The notes: generated by a model from the sequence alone, not told the origin. A stretch of DNA of 64,000 bases from Micromonospora sp. MP36 (GCF_008119785.1 NZ_VSFA01000028.1:1-64000), one strand, 5' to 3'; positions 54,411 through 64,000 are shown, counted from the first letter of the stretch. Made by a program: numbers and translations.

Positions 54411-55310
54411 TCAGCCTTTGACGGCTCCGGCGGTGAGGCCGGAGACGATGTAGCGCTGGAGCAGTTGGAACACCAGCACCGTCGGGACGGCGGTGAGCAG
54501 GGTGCCCGCCGCGAACATCCCGAAGTTGTTGTTGCGCTCGCCGGCGACCAGGCCGAACATGCCGACCGCGAGGGTCTTCGACTCGGTGTTGGTGAGGAAC
54601 ACGTTCGCGATCATGAACTCGTTGATCGTGCCGATGAACGACAGCAACGCGGTCACCGCCAGGATCGGCGCCACCAGCGGTAGCATGATCCGGAAGAAGA
54701 CCTGGGCGTGCGTGGCGCCGTCCATGGTGGCCGACTCGTCCAGCTCCAGCGGCAGGGTGTCGAAGAAGCCCTTCATCAGCCAGGTGTTCACGCCCAGCGC
54801 GCCACCCATGTAGAGCAGGAACAGTCCCCACGGGGTGTTGAAGCCGAGCGCCGGCCACAGGTCGGTGACCGTGGTGAAGATCAGGAAGATCGCCACGATG
54901 GCCAGGAACTGCGGGAACATCTGGATCAGCAGCAGCGTGAGCAGTCCGACCCGCCGGCCGGCGAAGCGCATCCGGGAGAACGCGTACGCCGCCAGCGCGG
55001 ACAGGAAGATCGACACGAAGCTGGCCGTGCCGGCGATCAGCAGCGAGTTGAGGAACCAGTGGCCGAACGCCGTCTTCTGGAACAGGTTGCTGAAGTTCTC
55101 GAACGACGCGCCGGTGGGCACCAGCTCGGTCGAGGAGAGCGTGCCGAGCGGGTTGAGCGCCGCCGAGAGCACGAACAGGATCGGGAAGAGGCTGAACGCC
55201 ACCGCCAGCACTCCGACCAGGTGCCGCCATCCCACCTGGGCGAACCAGCGGTTGCGCCGCCGGCCGGTGGCGGCGCGGTCGGCCACCGGGGCGTCCGCGA
55301 CGGTCGTCAC
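54411..55310 (-). CDS. malG: maltose/maltodextrin ABC permease
   Basis: A 299-residue permease with six helices. The ATPase-coupling EAA loop reads ELDESATMDGATHAQVFFRIMLPLVAP (about 188-214). GALGVNTWLMKGFFDTLP is the segment just before it. It pairs with MalF. The GTG start overlaps the malF stop by 4 bp (GTGA), so the two are translationally coupled. No ATPase gene adjoins the operon. Confidence 0.92.
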   Translation of the reverse strand: MTTVADAPVADRAATGRRRNRWFAQVGWRHLVGVLAVAFSLFPILFVLSAALNPLGTLSSTELVPTGASFENFSNLFQKTAFGHWFLNSLLIAGTASFVSIFLSALAAYAFSRMRFAGRRVGLLTLLLIQMFPQFLAIVAIFLIFTTVTDLWPALGFNTPWGLFLLYMGGALGVNTWLMKGFFDTLPLELDESATMDGATHAQVFFRIMLPLVAPILAVTALLSFIGTINEFMIANVFLTNTESKTLAVGMFGLVAGERNNNFGMFAAGTLLTAVPTVLVFQLLQRYIVSGLTAGAVKG

Positions 55311-56950
55311 GAGTACACCTCCTCCTGCTTGCGGGTACGCCGGAAGCTGATCGCCGACACGGTCGCCACGATCGCGAAGATGAAGATCGAGACCGCCGCG
55401 GCCATGCCGAACTCGGCGCCCTGGGCACCGAAGGCCAACCGGTAGGTGTAGGTGATGAGCAGGTCGGTCGCGCCGTTGGTCGGGTTGTCCGGCGCGAACG
55501 GCCCACCCTCGGTGGTCATCCAGATCGCGTTGATGTTGTTGAAGTTGTACGCGAACGACGCGATCAGCAGCGGCGAGAGCGCGACCAGCAGCAGCGGCAG
55601 GGTGACCGACCGGAACGACTGCCACGGCGACGCGCCGTCGACCGAGGTGGCCTCGGTCAGCTCCCGGGGGATGGCCTGGAGCGCGCCGGTGGTCACCAGG
55701 AACATGTACGGGTAGCCCAGCCAGAGCTGCACCAGCAGCACCGCGGCCCGCGCGGTCCAAGTCTGGCCGAACCAGTCGACCCCGAGGCCGAAGAGGTTGT
55801 TGACCAGGCCGAAGTCGGTGTTGAACATGTCCCGCCAGACCAGCAGCATGGCGAACGACGGCATGGCGTACGGCAGGATCAGCACCACCCGGTAGAGGTT
55901 GGTGCCGCGCATCCGGGGCGAGTGCAGGGCGAGCGCGATGGCCATGCCGAGCAGGAAGGTGAGCCCGGTGGAGCCGATCGCGAAGGCGAAGTTCCAGAGC
56001 AGCGTGCCGAAGAACGGGCCGGAGATGTTGGGGTCGGTCAGCACCCGGCTGAAGTTCTGCAACCCCACGTTGACCTTCCAGCCCTGAGCCAGCCGCTCGC
56101 CGTCGGCGGCCACGAAGGAGCCGCTCGCCGCGTCGGCGCGCCAGGTCTTGCCGGTCTCGTTGTCCTTGATGCAGTCACAGCCCGGGTCGTACGCCCGGAC
56201 GGCCTTGCCCTCGTAGGCGCGGGTGAGGCCGTTGGAGCGGATGGCACCGCCGGAGGTGGGCACCACCAGGGCCGTGATGGCGTCGCTGCGGCCACTGGCC
56301 TGACCGATGTTCAGCACGGTGTAGCCGTCGGCGGCGGTGACCTTGCCGGTGAGGCTGCTGACGGTCACCTGCCCGGCGTCGAGCTTGCGCAGTCCGTTCG
56401 CGTCGCCGGCGAAGACCTCCCTGGTCTTCGGGTCGCTGAGCAGGAAGACCAGCGCGCCGGTCTCGGGGTCGCCCTTGGTGGCGATGGAGAGGGCGTACTC
56501 GGTGGAGCCCTGGACCTGCTTCACCGAGGAGCTCTGGATGGCGACGATCGCGTCGTCCTTGCTGCCGCGGTGACCGTCGCCGAAGTTGGTGAACGCGGTG
56601 CTCGCGGTGTAGAGCACCGGAAAGACCTGGAAGGCGATCAGGAAGAGCGTGCCGGGGACCAGGTACTTCGCCGGGACGTGCCGGCGGCCGAGGTAGAGGT
56701 AGAACAGACCGGCGGTGGTGACCGCCAGGATCGCCAGCCCGATCCAGTGCTCGGCCTCGATCAGCGGGAACGCCGCCCAGACCGCGATCCCGGCCACCAG
56801 GCCGAGCAGGATCACCTTGACGAGGAGGCCGGTCGCGGTGATCGGCGCGTGGTTCCGCGCGGTACGGGGCGTGCGCGGGAGCCCGCGGCGAACGGGCTCC
56901 CAGCCCGGAGCCTGCGTGGCAGGCTCCGGGCCGGACAGCGACGTGCTCAT
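55307..56950 (-). CDS. malF: maltose/maltodextrin ABC permease with large periplasmic loop
   Basis: A 547-residue permease. After a disordered N-terminus, helices occur at about 38-60, 64-84 and 95-117. A large extracytoplasmic P2-type loop follows (about 120-310), which contacts the binding protein and carries an unusual CDC pair in YDPGCDCIKDNE. The core continues with six helices and the coupling loop ELTEATSVDGASPWQSFRSVTLPLL. The length exceeds E. coli MalF (514). The ATG overlaps the malE stop by 1 bp (TAATG). Confidence 0.93.
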   Translation of the reverse strand: MSTSLSGPEPATQAPGWEPVRRGLPRTPRTARNHAPITATGLLVKVILLGLVAGIAVWAAFPLIEAEHWIGLAILAVTTAGLFYLYLGRRHVPAKYLVPGTLFLIAFQVFPVLYTASTAFTNFGDGHRGSKDDAIVAIQSSSVKQVQGSTEYALSIATKGDPETGALVFLLSDPKTREVFAGDANGLRKLDAGQVTVSSLTGKVTAADGYTVLNIGQASGRSDAITALVVPTSGGAIRSNGLTRAYEGKAVRAYDPGCDCIKDNETGKTWRADAASGSFVAADGERLAQGWKVNVGLQNFSRVLTDPNISGPFFGTLLWNFAFAIGSTGLTFLLGMAIALALHSPRMRGTNLYRVVLILPYAMPSFAMLLVWRDMFNTDFGLVNNLFGLGVDWFGQTWTARAAVLLVQLWLGYPYMFLVTTGALQAIPRELTEATSVDGASPWQSFRSVTLPLLLVALSPLLIASFAYNFNNINAIWMTTEGGPFAPDNPTNGATDLLITYTYRLAFGAQGAEFGMAAAVSIFIFAIVATVSAISFRRTRKQEEVYS

Positions 56951-58200
56951 TACTTGATCTGACCCGCGATGGTCTTGCCGGCCGCGGTGATCGTCTGCGC
57001 TGGGTCGGCGCCGCCGATGACGGCGGCCTCCGCCTTGCCGAACGGGTCCCAGATCGCGGCCATGGCCGGGATCGCCGGGAGCACCTGACCGTTCTTGCCG
57101 GCCTCCTGGAACTTGGCCAGGTCCGGGTCCTCACCCTTGACCTGGTCGAAGGCGGCGGTGAGCGCCGGCGGGCGCGGCTCGGCCTTGTACAGCGCAACGG
57201 CCAGCTCGGGCTTGGTCACGTAGTTGGTGACGAACTCCTGGGCCAGCGCCTTGTTCTTGCCCTTGGCGGCGACGTAGAACGCCTGGACGCCCACGAACGG
57301 CTGGGCCTCCTTGCCACCGGCGAAGCCGGGGACCGGGGAGATGTCGTACTTGATGTTGGCCTTCTTGGCGTCGGCGATGGCCCACGGGCCGGAGACCAGG
57401 AAGGCGCACTTCTTGCCGGTGAAGGTGGCGATGGAGTTCTCGCCGGTGATCGAGCGCTTGAGCGCGCCCTCACCCTTCTCGCCGAGCTTCGCGATCTTCT
57501 GGAAGGCCGCGATCGACTCCGGCTTGCCCACGCCCAGGTCCTTGGGATCGTAGTCGCCGTTGGCCGCCGTGCCGAACAGGTAGCCGCCGCCAGAGGTGTA
57601 CAGCGGGTAGATGTGGTAGGCGTCGCCGTTCTGGCCGGACTGGAGGCAGAGGATCTCGCTGGCCTTCTTCTGGGCCTTGAGCTGCTTGCCGGTGGCGACC
57701 AGCTCCTCGATCGTCTTCGGCGCCTCGGGGGCCAGCTCGGTGTTGCGGATCAGCGCGACGTTCTCGGTGGCGTAGGGGACGCCGTAGAGCTGGCCGTTGA
57801 AGGTCACGGCCTTGACCGCGGTCTCGTTGAACGCGCTCTTCTGCTCGGCGCCGAGCTGCACCGGGTCGATGGCGCCGTTCTGGACCAGGTTGCCGATCCA
57901 GTCGTGCGCGCCGACGACGACGTCCGGGCCGCTGCCCTGCTGGGAGGCGGTGACGAAGTTGGTCTGCAGGTCCTTGGAGACGGCCTGGACCTCGACGGTC
58001 ACCCCGTTCTCCTTGCCGAACTCCTCGGCGAACGGCTTGAGGGCCGCGGTCCGCTTGTCGTCGGCCCAGATGACCAGCTTGCCGCCCGCCGCCTTGGCGG
58101 ACTCCTTGGCGGCCGGCTTGTCGTTGTCACTGCCACCGCAGCCGGAGGCGGCGAGCGCCAGGCCGAGGACAGCGACCACACCCGCGGTACGGATGCGCAT
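56950..58200 (-). CDS. malE: maltose/maltodextrin-binding lipoprotein
   Basis: A 416-residue substrate-binding lipoprotein. The signal peptide ends in a lipobox (LALAASGC), with acylation at the Cys near residue 21. Typical motifs are LVIWADDKRTAALKPFAEEFGKENGVTVEVQ, GSGPDVVVGAHDWIGNL, YGVPYATENVALIRN and FLVSGPWAIADAKK. AGGAGT lies 4 bp before the ATG at 58200. It heads the malEFG-GH13 operon, 197 bp from the divergent LacI regulator; candidate operators lie in between. Confidence 0.94.
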   Translation of the reverse strand: MRIRTAGVVAVLGLALAASGCGGSDNDKPAAKESAKAAGGKLVIWADDKRTAALKPFAEEFGKENGVTVEVQAVSKDLQTNFVTASQQGSGPDVVVGAHDWIGNLVQNGAIDPVQLGAEQKSAFNETAVKAVTFNGQLYGVPYATENVALIRNTELAPEAPKTIEELVATGKQLKAQKKASEILCLQSGQNGDAYHIYPLYTSGGGYLFGTAANGDYDPKDLGVGKPESIAAFQKIAKLGEKGEGALKRSITGENSIATFTGKKCAFLVSGPWAIADAKKANIKYDISPVPGFAGGKEAQPFVGVQAFYVAAKGKNKALAQEFVTNYVTKPELAVALYKAEPRPPALTAAFDQVKGEDPDLAKFQEAGKNGQVLPAIPAMAAIWDPFGKAEAAVIGGADPAQTITAAGKTIAGQIK

Positions 58201-58324
58201 CGGTACTCCTGTCGTCATGGCGGCCCGCCGGGGGAAGGACGGCCCGCCAGTGGAAACCTCTGTAATTTCTTGCTGACCGGCGCCGGGTGGTGCGCCGCTG
58301 CTCTCCCGTGTTGCGGGGACGTTA

Positions 58325-58369
58325 GCAAGGCGTTGCAGAGAATGGAAGGGATTGCAGGAGTGTACGCAA
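58325..58369. promoter_or_regulatory. candidate LacI/MalR sites between malE and the regulator gene
   Basis: GCAA-N4-TTGC (58325-58336) and TTGC-N10-GCAA (58352-58369) are inverted pairs of the TTGC/GCAA half-site, in the divergent promoter. The alpha-glucosidase promoter has the related perfect palindrome CTTGCGCAAG (59579-59588). Confidence 0.45.
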
Positions 58370-58397
58370 GAACTTTCCAGTGAGCTAAAGTGCCGCC

Positions 58398-59483
58398 ATG
58401 CGCGCTCGACTGTCCGACATCGCCCAACAGGCCGAAGTCAGCGAGGCCACGGTGTCGCGGGTGCTCAACGACCGCCCCGGAGTGGCCCCGGAGACCCGGC
58501 AGGCCGTGCTGACCGCCCTCGACGTGCTCGGGTACGAGCGCCCCGCCCGGCTGCGCAAGCGCAGTGCCGGCCTCGTCGGCCTGGTCGTGCCGGAGCTGGA
58601 CAACCCGATCTTCCCGGCCTTCGCCCAGATCATCGAGTCCACTCTGGCGCAGAGCGGCTTCACCCCGGTGCTCTGCACCCAGACCCCCGGCGGCGTCACC
58701 GAGGACGAGTACGTCGAGATGCTGCTGGACCGGCAGGTGTCCGGGATCGTCTTCGTCTCCGGGCTGCACGCCGACACCGCCGCCAACCACGACCGGTACC
58801 GCGCGCTGATCGCTAGGCCGCTGCCGATCGTCATGATCAACGGATACGCACCCGGCATCGCCGCACCCTTCGTCTCCTGCGACGACGGCGAGGCCACCGA
58901 GCTGGCCATCGCCCATCTGGTCGCGCTCGGCCACCGGCGGATCGGCCTGATCACCGGCCCGGACCGCTTCGTGCCGGTGCAGCGCCGGGTGGCCCGCTTC
59001 CGGACCGCCATGACCCGGCTGGCCGGCGCGACCGAGGCGGAGGTCGGCGAGCTGGCCGAGCTCTCGCTCTTCGGGGTGGAGGGCGGCGAGGCCGCCGCCG
59101 GCCGGCTGATCGAGCGGGGGGTGACCGGCATCGTGTGCGGCTCCGACCTGATGGCGCTCGGCGCGATCCGGGCCGCCCGCCAGCGCGGGCTCGCCGTCCC
59201 CGCCGACGTCTCCGTGGTCGGCTACGACGACTCTCCGCTGATGGCCTTCACCGACCCGCCGCTGACCACAATGCGCCAGCCGGTCGCCGCCATGGCGGTG
59301 GCCGCGGTCCGGGCCCTGGTCGACGAGATCAACGGGCACCCCGCCCCGCACTCCGAATACCTGTTCCGCCCCGAACTGGTGGTACGCGGCTCCACCGCCG
59401 TGGTCCGCCCGGCCGGCGCCGCCCCGGCCAGCGGCCCGGGGCACCAGCGTCCGCCGACCTCCTCCCTCGCCGTCCCGGCCTGA
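58398..59483 (+). CDS. LacI-family regulator of the maltose locus (MalR-like)
   Basis: A 361-residue LacI/GalR repressor. The HTH is at residues 4-30 (LSDIAQQAEVSEATVSRVLNDRPGV), followed by the hinge and a periplasmic-binding-protein-like effector domain (LVGLVVPELDNPIFPAFAQIIE ... GVTGIVCGSDLMALGAIRAARQRGLAVPADVSVVGYDDSP). TAAAGT ends 6 bp before the ATG and no ribosome site is visible, so it is probably leaderless. It sits between two maltose units and is expected to repress both until a maltodextrin ligand binds. Confidence 0.9.
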   Translation: MRARLSDIAQQAEVSEATVSRVLNDRPGVAPETRQAVLTALDVLGYERPARLRKRSAGLVGLVVPELDNPIFPAFAQIIESTLAQSGFTPVLCTQTPGGVTEDEYVEMLLDRQVSGIVFVSGLHADTAANHDRYRALIARPLPIVMINGYAPGIAAPFVSCDDGEATELAIAHLVALGHRRIGLITGPDRFVPVQRRVARFRTAMTRLAGATEAEVGELAELSLFGVEGGEAAAGRLIERGVTGIVCGSDLMALGAIRAARQRGLAVPADVSVVGYDDSPLMAFTDPPLTTMRQPVAAMAVAAVRALVDEINGHPAPHSEYLFRPELVVRGSTAVVRPAGAAPASGPGHQRPPTSSLAVPA

Positions 59484-59578
59484 CCCGCGCCGGCGCCGCC
59501 CGGCCCAGGCGCCGCATCCTGAAAGGTGGGACAGGCGTGGGCAGGGCAGCACCTCGACCGGGCCGAATGCTGTCATTT

Positions 59579-59588
59579 CTTGCGCAAG
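59579..59588 (+). promoter_or_regulatory. CTTGCGCAAG palindrome upstream of the alpha-glucosidase gene
   Basis: A perfect 10-bp palindrome, extended loosely by TTT/AGGAA flanks. A second CTTGCAG half-site lies 23 bp further (59601-59607). It lies 111 bp before the ATG of the GH13 gene and matches the TTGC/GCAA half-sites at malE; a natural target for the LacI regulator. Confidence 0.5.
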
Positions 59589-59699
59589 GAATGCTTGACT
59601 CTTGCAGCGCTCGGGCGGCATCCTGCTCAGACACTCGCGCAGTCACCCACGCCCGCGCGGGTGTCACCCTCCCGCGCCAGAGAACGGGGATCGTCACCG

Positions 59700-61331
<1,632 letters not shown>

Positions 61332-61429
61332 GCCGGGTAACCCGCCATTGACCTGGTCGTCCGTTGTGCTCCGCGCCGACGGGCGGCTGGGCAACCGACC
61401 CCTTGTGGTGGGGGGTGAGGTGGCGCCGG

Positions 61430-61457
61430 CGCCTCGGGGAGTCCGCTCCCCGAGGCG
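61430..61457 (+). terminator. terminator of the alpha-glucosidase gene
   Basis: CGCCTCGGGGAG (61430-61441) pairs perfectly with CTCCCCGAGGCG (61446-61457) around a TCCG loop; AGGTGG/CCACCT outside add further pairing. It lies about 100 bp after the stop and 38 bp before the VOC gene. Confidence 0.8.
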
Positions 61458-61494
61458 TCGGTGTCCACCTGGGACCGGTGGGTATCACGAGGTG

Positions 61495-61860
61495 ATGACC
61501 GCACACGTGACGCAGTACACCCTCGATGTCACCGACCTCGAACTGATGGCCTCCTTCTGGTCCCGCGCCCTCGGCTACGAGATCCGGCAGGGCGGCGACG
61601 GCAGCGCGAAGCTGTGGCCGCCGCCGGACCGGCCCGGCCCGACGGTCTGGTTGCAGGGCAGCGGTACGCCCAAGCGCGGGAAGAACCGGCTGCACCTCGA
61701 CCTGGTGTCCGACGGGGATCCGCGGGATGAGGTACGCCGGCTGCTCGCGCTCGGCGCCCGCCCGGTCGACGTCGGCCAGTCGGGCGAGGAGGGCTTCGTC
61801 GTCCTCGCCGACCCGGAGGGCAACGAGTTCTGCGTACTCGACCACCCACCGCGCCGGTGA
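61495..61860 (+). CDS. VOC-family (glyoxalase/bleomycin-resistance fold) protein
   Basis: A 121-residue single-unit VOC protein with the pattern of two beta-alpha-beta-beta-beta motifs: TQYTLDVTDLELMASFWSRALGYEI, then RLHLDLVSDGDPRDEVRRLLALGARPVDVG and the C-terminal VVLADPEGNEFCVLD. Possible metal ligands are His in LHLDL and Glu in EGNEFCVL. The substrate is unknown; it may be a dioxygenase-like or binding protein. An ATG with a weak CGAGG upstream is used (an in-frame GTG lies one codon earlier). Confidence 0.83.
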   Translation: MTAHVTQYTLDVTDLELMASFWSRALGYEIRQGGDGSAKLWPPPDRPGPTVWLQGSGTPKRGKNRLHLDLVSDGDPRDEVRRLLALGARPVDVGQSGEEGFVVLADPEGNEFCVLDHPPRR

Positions 61861-61864
61861 GCGC

Positions 61865-62308
61865 TCAGCCCTCCTTGCTGGTGAGCAGCTTGGCGATCCG
61901 GGCGAAGCCGGCCCGCACCTCGTCCCGGGTGGGTGGGGTCACCGGCTCGGGCACCGGCTCCTGCTCGGCGGCGAGCTCCAACTCCTCGTCGATGGTGTCC
62001 TCGAAGTCGCCGTAGAGGTCGGCCTGGTCGACGCGGGCCGCCTCGTCCTCGGCGGCGAGCTGGGACGCCGCGATCTCGCCGCGGATCTCGTCGGCGGTCA
62101 GCGCCGGCAGCAACGGCTCGACCACCGCCATCAACTGCTCCTCGGCCACCACCGCCTCGGCCAGGGCGAGCGCGTGCGGCCGCTCGTACGGGCCGCAGAC
62201 CACCGGCTCCCACTCGTCGGCGTCCCCGAGCGGGCCGAAGGTGATGATCCACGGCAGGCCGAGCATCGGCGAGTCGTCCGGCAGGTCGAGTGTCACGAGT
62301 GCGCCCAC
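61865..62308 (-). CDS. conserved acidic actinobacterial protein
   Basis: A 147-residue soluble protein of unknown function. The N-terminal half is conserved-looking (LVTLDLPDDSPMLGLPWIITFGPLGDADEWEPVVCGPYERPHALALAEAVVAEEQLMAVVEPLLPAL), and the C-terminal half is strongly acidic with many Glu/Asp. The GTG at 62308 was chosen because codon third positions turn GC-rich there. A GTG at 62386, overlapping the GntR stop by 4 bp (GTGA), would add 26 residues and couple it to that gene; it cannot be excluded. Confidence 0.6.
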   Translation of the reverse strand: MGALVTLDLPDDSPMLGLPWIITFGPLGDADEWEPVVCGPYERPHALALAEAVVAEEQLMAVVEPLLPALTADEIRGEIAASQLAAEDEAARVDQADLYGDFEDTIDEELELAAEQEPVPEPVTPPTRDEVRAGFARIAKLLTSKEG

Positions 62309-62382
62309 CGGCCCATCATGGTCGCTCCCGCCCGGAACGTGCGCGGCATTCGCCCTAACTGCCCCTTCCCCCAATGTCACCC

Positions 62383-62757
62383 TCACGACACCCCACCTCG
62401 GGTGGTGTCGAGGGCGGCGCGGACCAGGGCGAGCGCGCGCTCCGGTGGGACGCCCAGGCGGACCGCCTCGGCGGCGTACTCCGTGGCGGCGCGGTGCAGG
62501 CGGTCGAGGGCGTCGTCGCGCCCCGGTGCCACCACGGTCCCGTGCCGCCCCCGGGTCTCCACCAGCCCGGCCCCCTCCAGCTCCCGGTACGCCCGGGCCA
62601 CGGTGTTCACCGCTAGGCCGAGGTCACCGGCGAGCTGCCGGACCGCGGGCAGCCGGGTGCCGACCGGCAACCGGCCGTCGCCGATCATCCGGGCGAGCTG
62701 CCCGCGCACCTGCTCGTACGGGGGCGCCGCCGCGGCTGGGTCGATCCGGATCTCCAT
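62383..62757 (-). CDS. GntR-family regulator (YtrA-like)
   Basis: A 124-residue short GntR repressor. The winged HTH occupies residues 10-75 (PPYEQVRGQLARMIGDGRLPVGTRLPAVRQLAGDLGLAVNTVARAYRELEGAGLVETRGRHGTVV). A short helical tail (about 80-120) replaces the effector domain, as in the YtrA subfamily, which usually controls adjacent membrane protein or ABC genes. Its ATG lies 1 bp after the stop of the BrkB-like gene, so the two are one operon. Confidence 0.88.
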   Translation of the reverse strand: MEIRIDPAAAAPPYEQVRGQLARMIGDGRLPVGTRLPAVRQLAGDLGLAVNTVARAYRELEGAGLVETRGRHGTVVAPGRDDALDRLHRAATEYAAEAVRLGVPPERALALVRAALDTTRGGVS

Positions 62758-62758
62758 C

Positions 62759-63697
62759 TCAGCCCGCCCCTCCCGGCGTACCCGGCTCGGGCACCTCGTC
62801 GACCTCCACGTCCACCTCCCGCGCCGCGCCGCCCTCGGCCAGGTCCACCACCCGGCCGTACCGGCTGGTGGCGGCCAGCGCCGCGCCGAAGAGCACCAAC
62901 TGGTTGAGCAGGTAGAGGTAGAGCAGCAGCCCCACCGCCGTGGCCACCACCGTGTACGCCGGGTTCCGCTCGGTGCGCATGACGTAGTAGCGGCCGACCG
63001 TGTTCAGCAGGGTGATGCCGACGGCCACCACCAGCACCACCGGCCGCAGCCGGCGACGGCTCATCCGCAGCCGGGGCACCGCCACCAGTAGCGCCACGGC
63101 GAGCACCGCGTTGACCACCACGCTGAGCACCGCGCTGATCGTGGTCAGCCCGACCGACCCGGTGCTGCTCAGCAGGAAGCGCAGCAGCGACTCCAGCGCG
63201 TCGACGGCGGCCACCGAGACCCCGAGCATCACGAAGACCACCACCAGCACGCCCAGGTCGACCAGGCGGCGGACCACCAGGTTGCCGGGCTGCTGGTTGA
63301 GGCCGTACAGCAGGCGCTGCGAGGAGCGGATCGCCTCCACCCAGCCGATCCCGGTGATGACCAGGATGACCAGGCCCACCACCCCGACCGTGTTGCTGCT
63401 CTGCGCGATCTGGTCCGGCTTGAGGAACGGCAGGTTCTCCCGGAGGAACCTTGCCGCCGCCCGGCTGACCTCGTCGTTGTCCTCGATGATCGCGCCGAAG
63501 ACCCAGTAGCCGACCAGGGCCAGCGCGAAGACCGCGAAGAAGCCGTAGTAGGCGATCGCGGCCGCGAGCCGGCCGCCGAGCACCCCGGCGTAGAGCGCGC
63601 CGGCCCGCCACAGGTGGTCGAACGCCGGCGACCGGTGCCGGGCCGCGTCGATCCGACGGCCGACCGCGGCCTCGATCGGGCCGAGCACGTTCACCAC
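62759..63697 (-). CDS. YihY/BrkB-family inner membrane protein
   Basis: A 312-residue membrane protein with about six helices: near 42-68, 100-125, 140-165, 175-205, 215-235 and 245-270. The family pattern is seen in GRLAAAIAYYGFFAVFALALVG and in the loop GWVEAIRSSQRLLYGLNQQPGN. A charged C-terminal tail follows (VDVEVDEVPEPG). The family was once called ribonuclease BN or virulence factor BrkB; its actual role is uncertain. The GTG start is 50 bp from the upstream ligase gene on the same strand. Confidence 0.85.
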   Translation of the reverse strand: MVNVLGPIEAAVGRRIDAARHRSPAFDHLWRAGALYAGVLGGRLAAAIAYYGFFAVFALALVGYWVFGAIIEDNDEVSRAAARFLRENLPFLKPDQIAQSSNTVGVVGLVILVITGIGWVEAIRSSQRLLYGLNQQPGNLVVRRLVDLGVLVVVFVMLGVSVAAVDALESLLRFLLSSTGSVGLTTISAVLSVVVNAVLAVALLVAVPRLRMSRRRLRPVVLVVAVGITLLNTVGRYYVMRTERNPAYTVVATAVGLLLYLYLLNQLVLFGAALAATSRYGRVVDLAEGGAAREVDVEVDEVPEPGTPGGAG

Positions 63698-63747
63698 GTC
63701 ATCCTCACCGATCCCCCGCCTGGCGGCGAGCCGGCCGCCCGCTCAGC

Positions 63748-64000
63748 TCAACCGCCCAACCGGAAGTCGCGGCGGGGCTGCCACCGGGTCGCCCCGCTGT
63801 GCGAGAACAGGGTGAACGCCTCGACCTCGAACAACGCCGAGAAGTCGGCCAGGTCCTCGTACACCTTGTCGAGCACCTCGGGCGGCACGTCCTGGGCCAC
63901 CGTCACGTGCGGGTGGTAGGGGAAGCGGGCCTCCCGGTGCAGCTCGGGGGCCGCGTTGATGGCGGCGGCGAGCAGCTCGCACTCGCTGATCCCGGCCGCC
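63748..64000 (-). CDS. 2'-5' RNA ligase/phosphoesterase family protein (partial)
   Basis: The 3' part (84 codons) of a gene that continues past the window edge. The visible sequence ends with the second HxTx motif, HVTV (in YHPHVTVAQDVPPE), then VYEDLADFSALFEVEAFTLFSHSGATRWQPRRDFRLGG. This fits the C-terminal half of 2H phosphoesterases (ThpR/2'-5' RNA ligase-like), which act on 2',3'-cyclic phosphates of RNA. The first HxTx motif must be beyond the window. The reading frame was found by hand: no start codon is in the window. Confidence 0.72.
   Translation of the reverse strand, partial: AAGISECELLAAAINAAPELHREARFPYHPHVTVAQDVPPEVLDKVYEDLADFSALFEVEAFTLFSHSGATRWQPRRDFRLGG

Overview
This is a chromosomal segment of a very high-GC actinobacterium. 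GC-rich third codon positions, many GTG starts, several apparently leaderless genes and a four-gene histidine kinase/roadblock/DUF742/GTPase conservon all point to the Actinomycetota. The gene families and the style of the intergenic hairpins fit Micromonosporaceae (Micromonospora-like); that family assignment is inferred from general familiarity, not from a search. I found no rRNA, tRNA, CRISPR array or intact mobile element. Gene density is high and most intergenic gaps hold hairpins or operator-like palindromes.

Layout. 1-334 is a gene-free, extremely G-rich left edge. 335-9683 carries housekeeping and conserved genes: a DUF998 membrane protein, an LpdA-type NAD(P)H-quinone dehydrogenase, a gamma-glutamylcyclotransferase-like protein, a tandem GNAT protein, a SCO6745-family protein, a coiled-coil protein, a UlaG-like metallo-hydrolase, a DUF4349 lipoprotein and an M20 amidohydrolase. 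9684-16002 has a methylmalonyl-CoA mutase large subunit without a B12 domain, a transmembrane Ser/Thr kinase with ATQ repeats, a phosphohexomutase and a bacterial GOLPH3-like protein. 16160-20141 is upp plus a deoC/ALDH/half-ALDH operon. 20333-27777 is blaI, an M56 peptidase and cydABDC (cytochrome bd and its ABC assembly exporter). 28541-37695 holds a PadR regulator, an acidic protein, a large Pro-rich protein with a degenerate IS110-transposase-like head, and the convergent conservon.

37889-49991 is rich in nucleoside metabolism: uridine kinase, adenosine deaminase, thymidine phosphorylase, an extended cytidine deaminase and a complete BMP-type nucleoside ABC importer. With upp and deoC these give uptake of nucleosides, deamination, phosphorolysis and entry of deoxyribose-phosphate into central metabolism. 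50251-52353 contains a TetR regulator with clear operators and a divergent export-type membrane protein. 52459-61331 is a maltose/maltodextrin locus (malEFG, two GH13 enzymes and a LacI regulator with candidate operators); no ATPase gene is present, so the importer probably uses a shared MsiK-type ATPase encoded elsewhere. 61495-64000 ends with a VOC protein, a conserved protein, a GntR regulator, a YihY/BrkB membrane protein and a truncated 2'-5' RNA ligase-like gene.

The most unusual items are (i) the protein at 30050-32365, whose C-terminal tail matches the tail of the neighbouring conservon histidine kinase in three collinear blocks and whose N-terminus looks like a decayed IS110 transposase; (ii) a cysteine-free half-length aldehyde dehydrogenase translationally coupled to a full-length one, resembling a split ALDH16; (iii) an apparent CTG start for the nucleoside ABC ATPase; (iv) similar dyads over the -10 boxes of blaI and cydA; and (v) a family of related intergenic hairpins.
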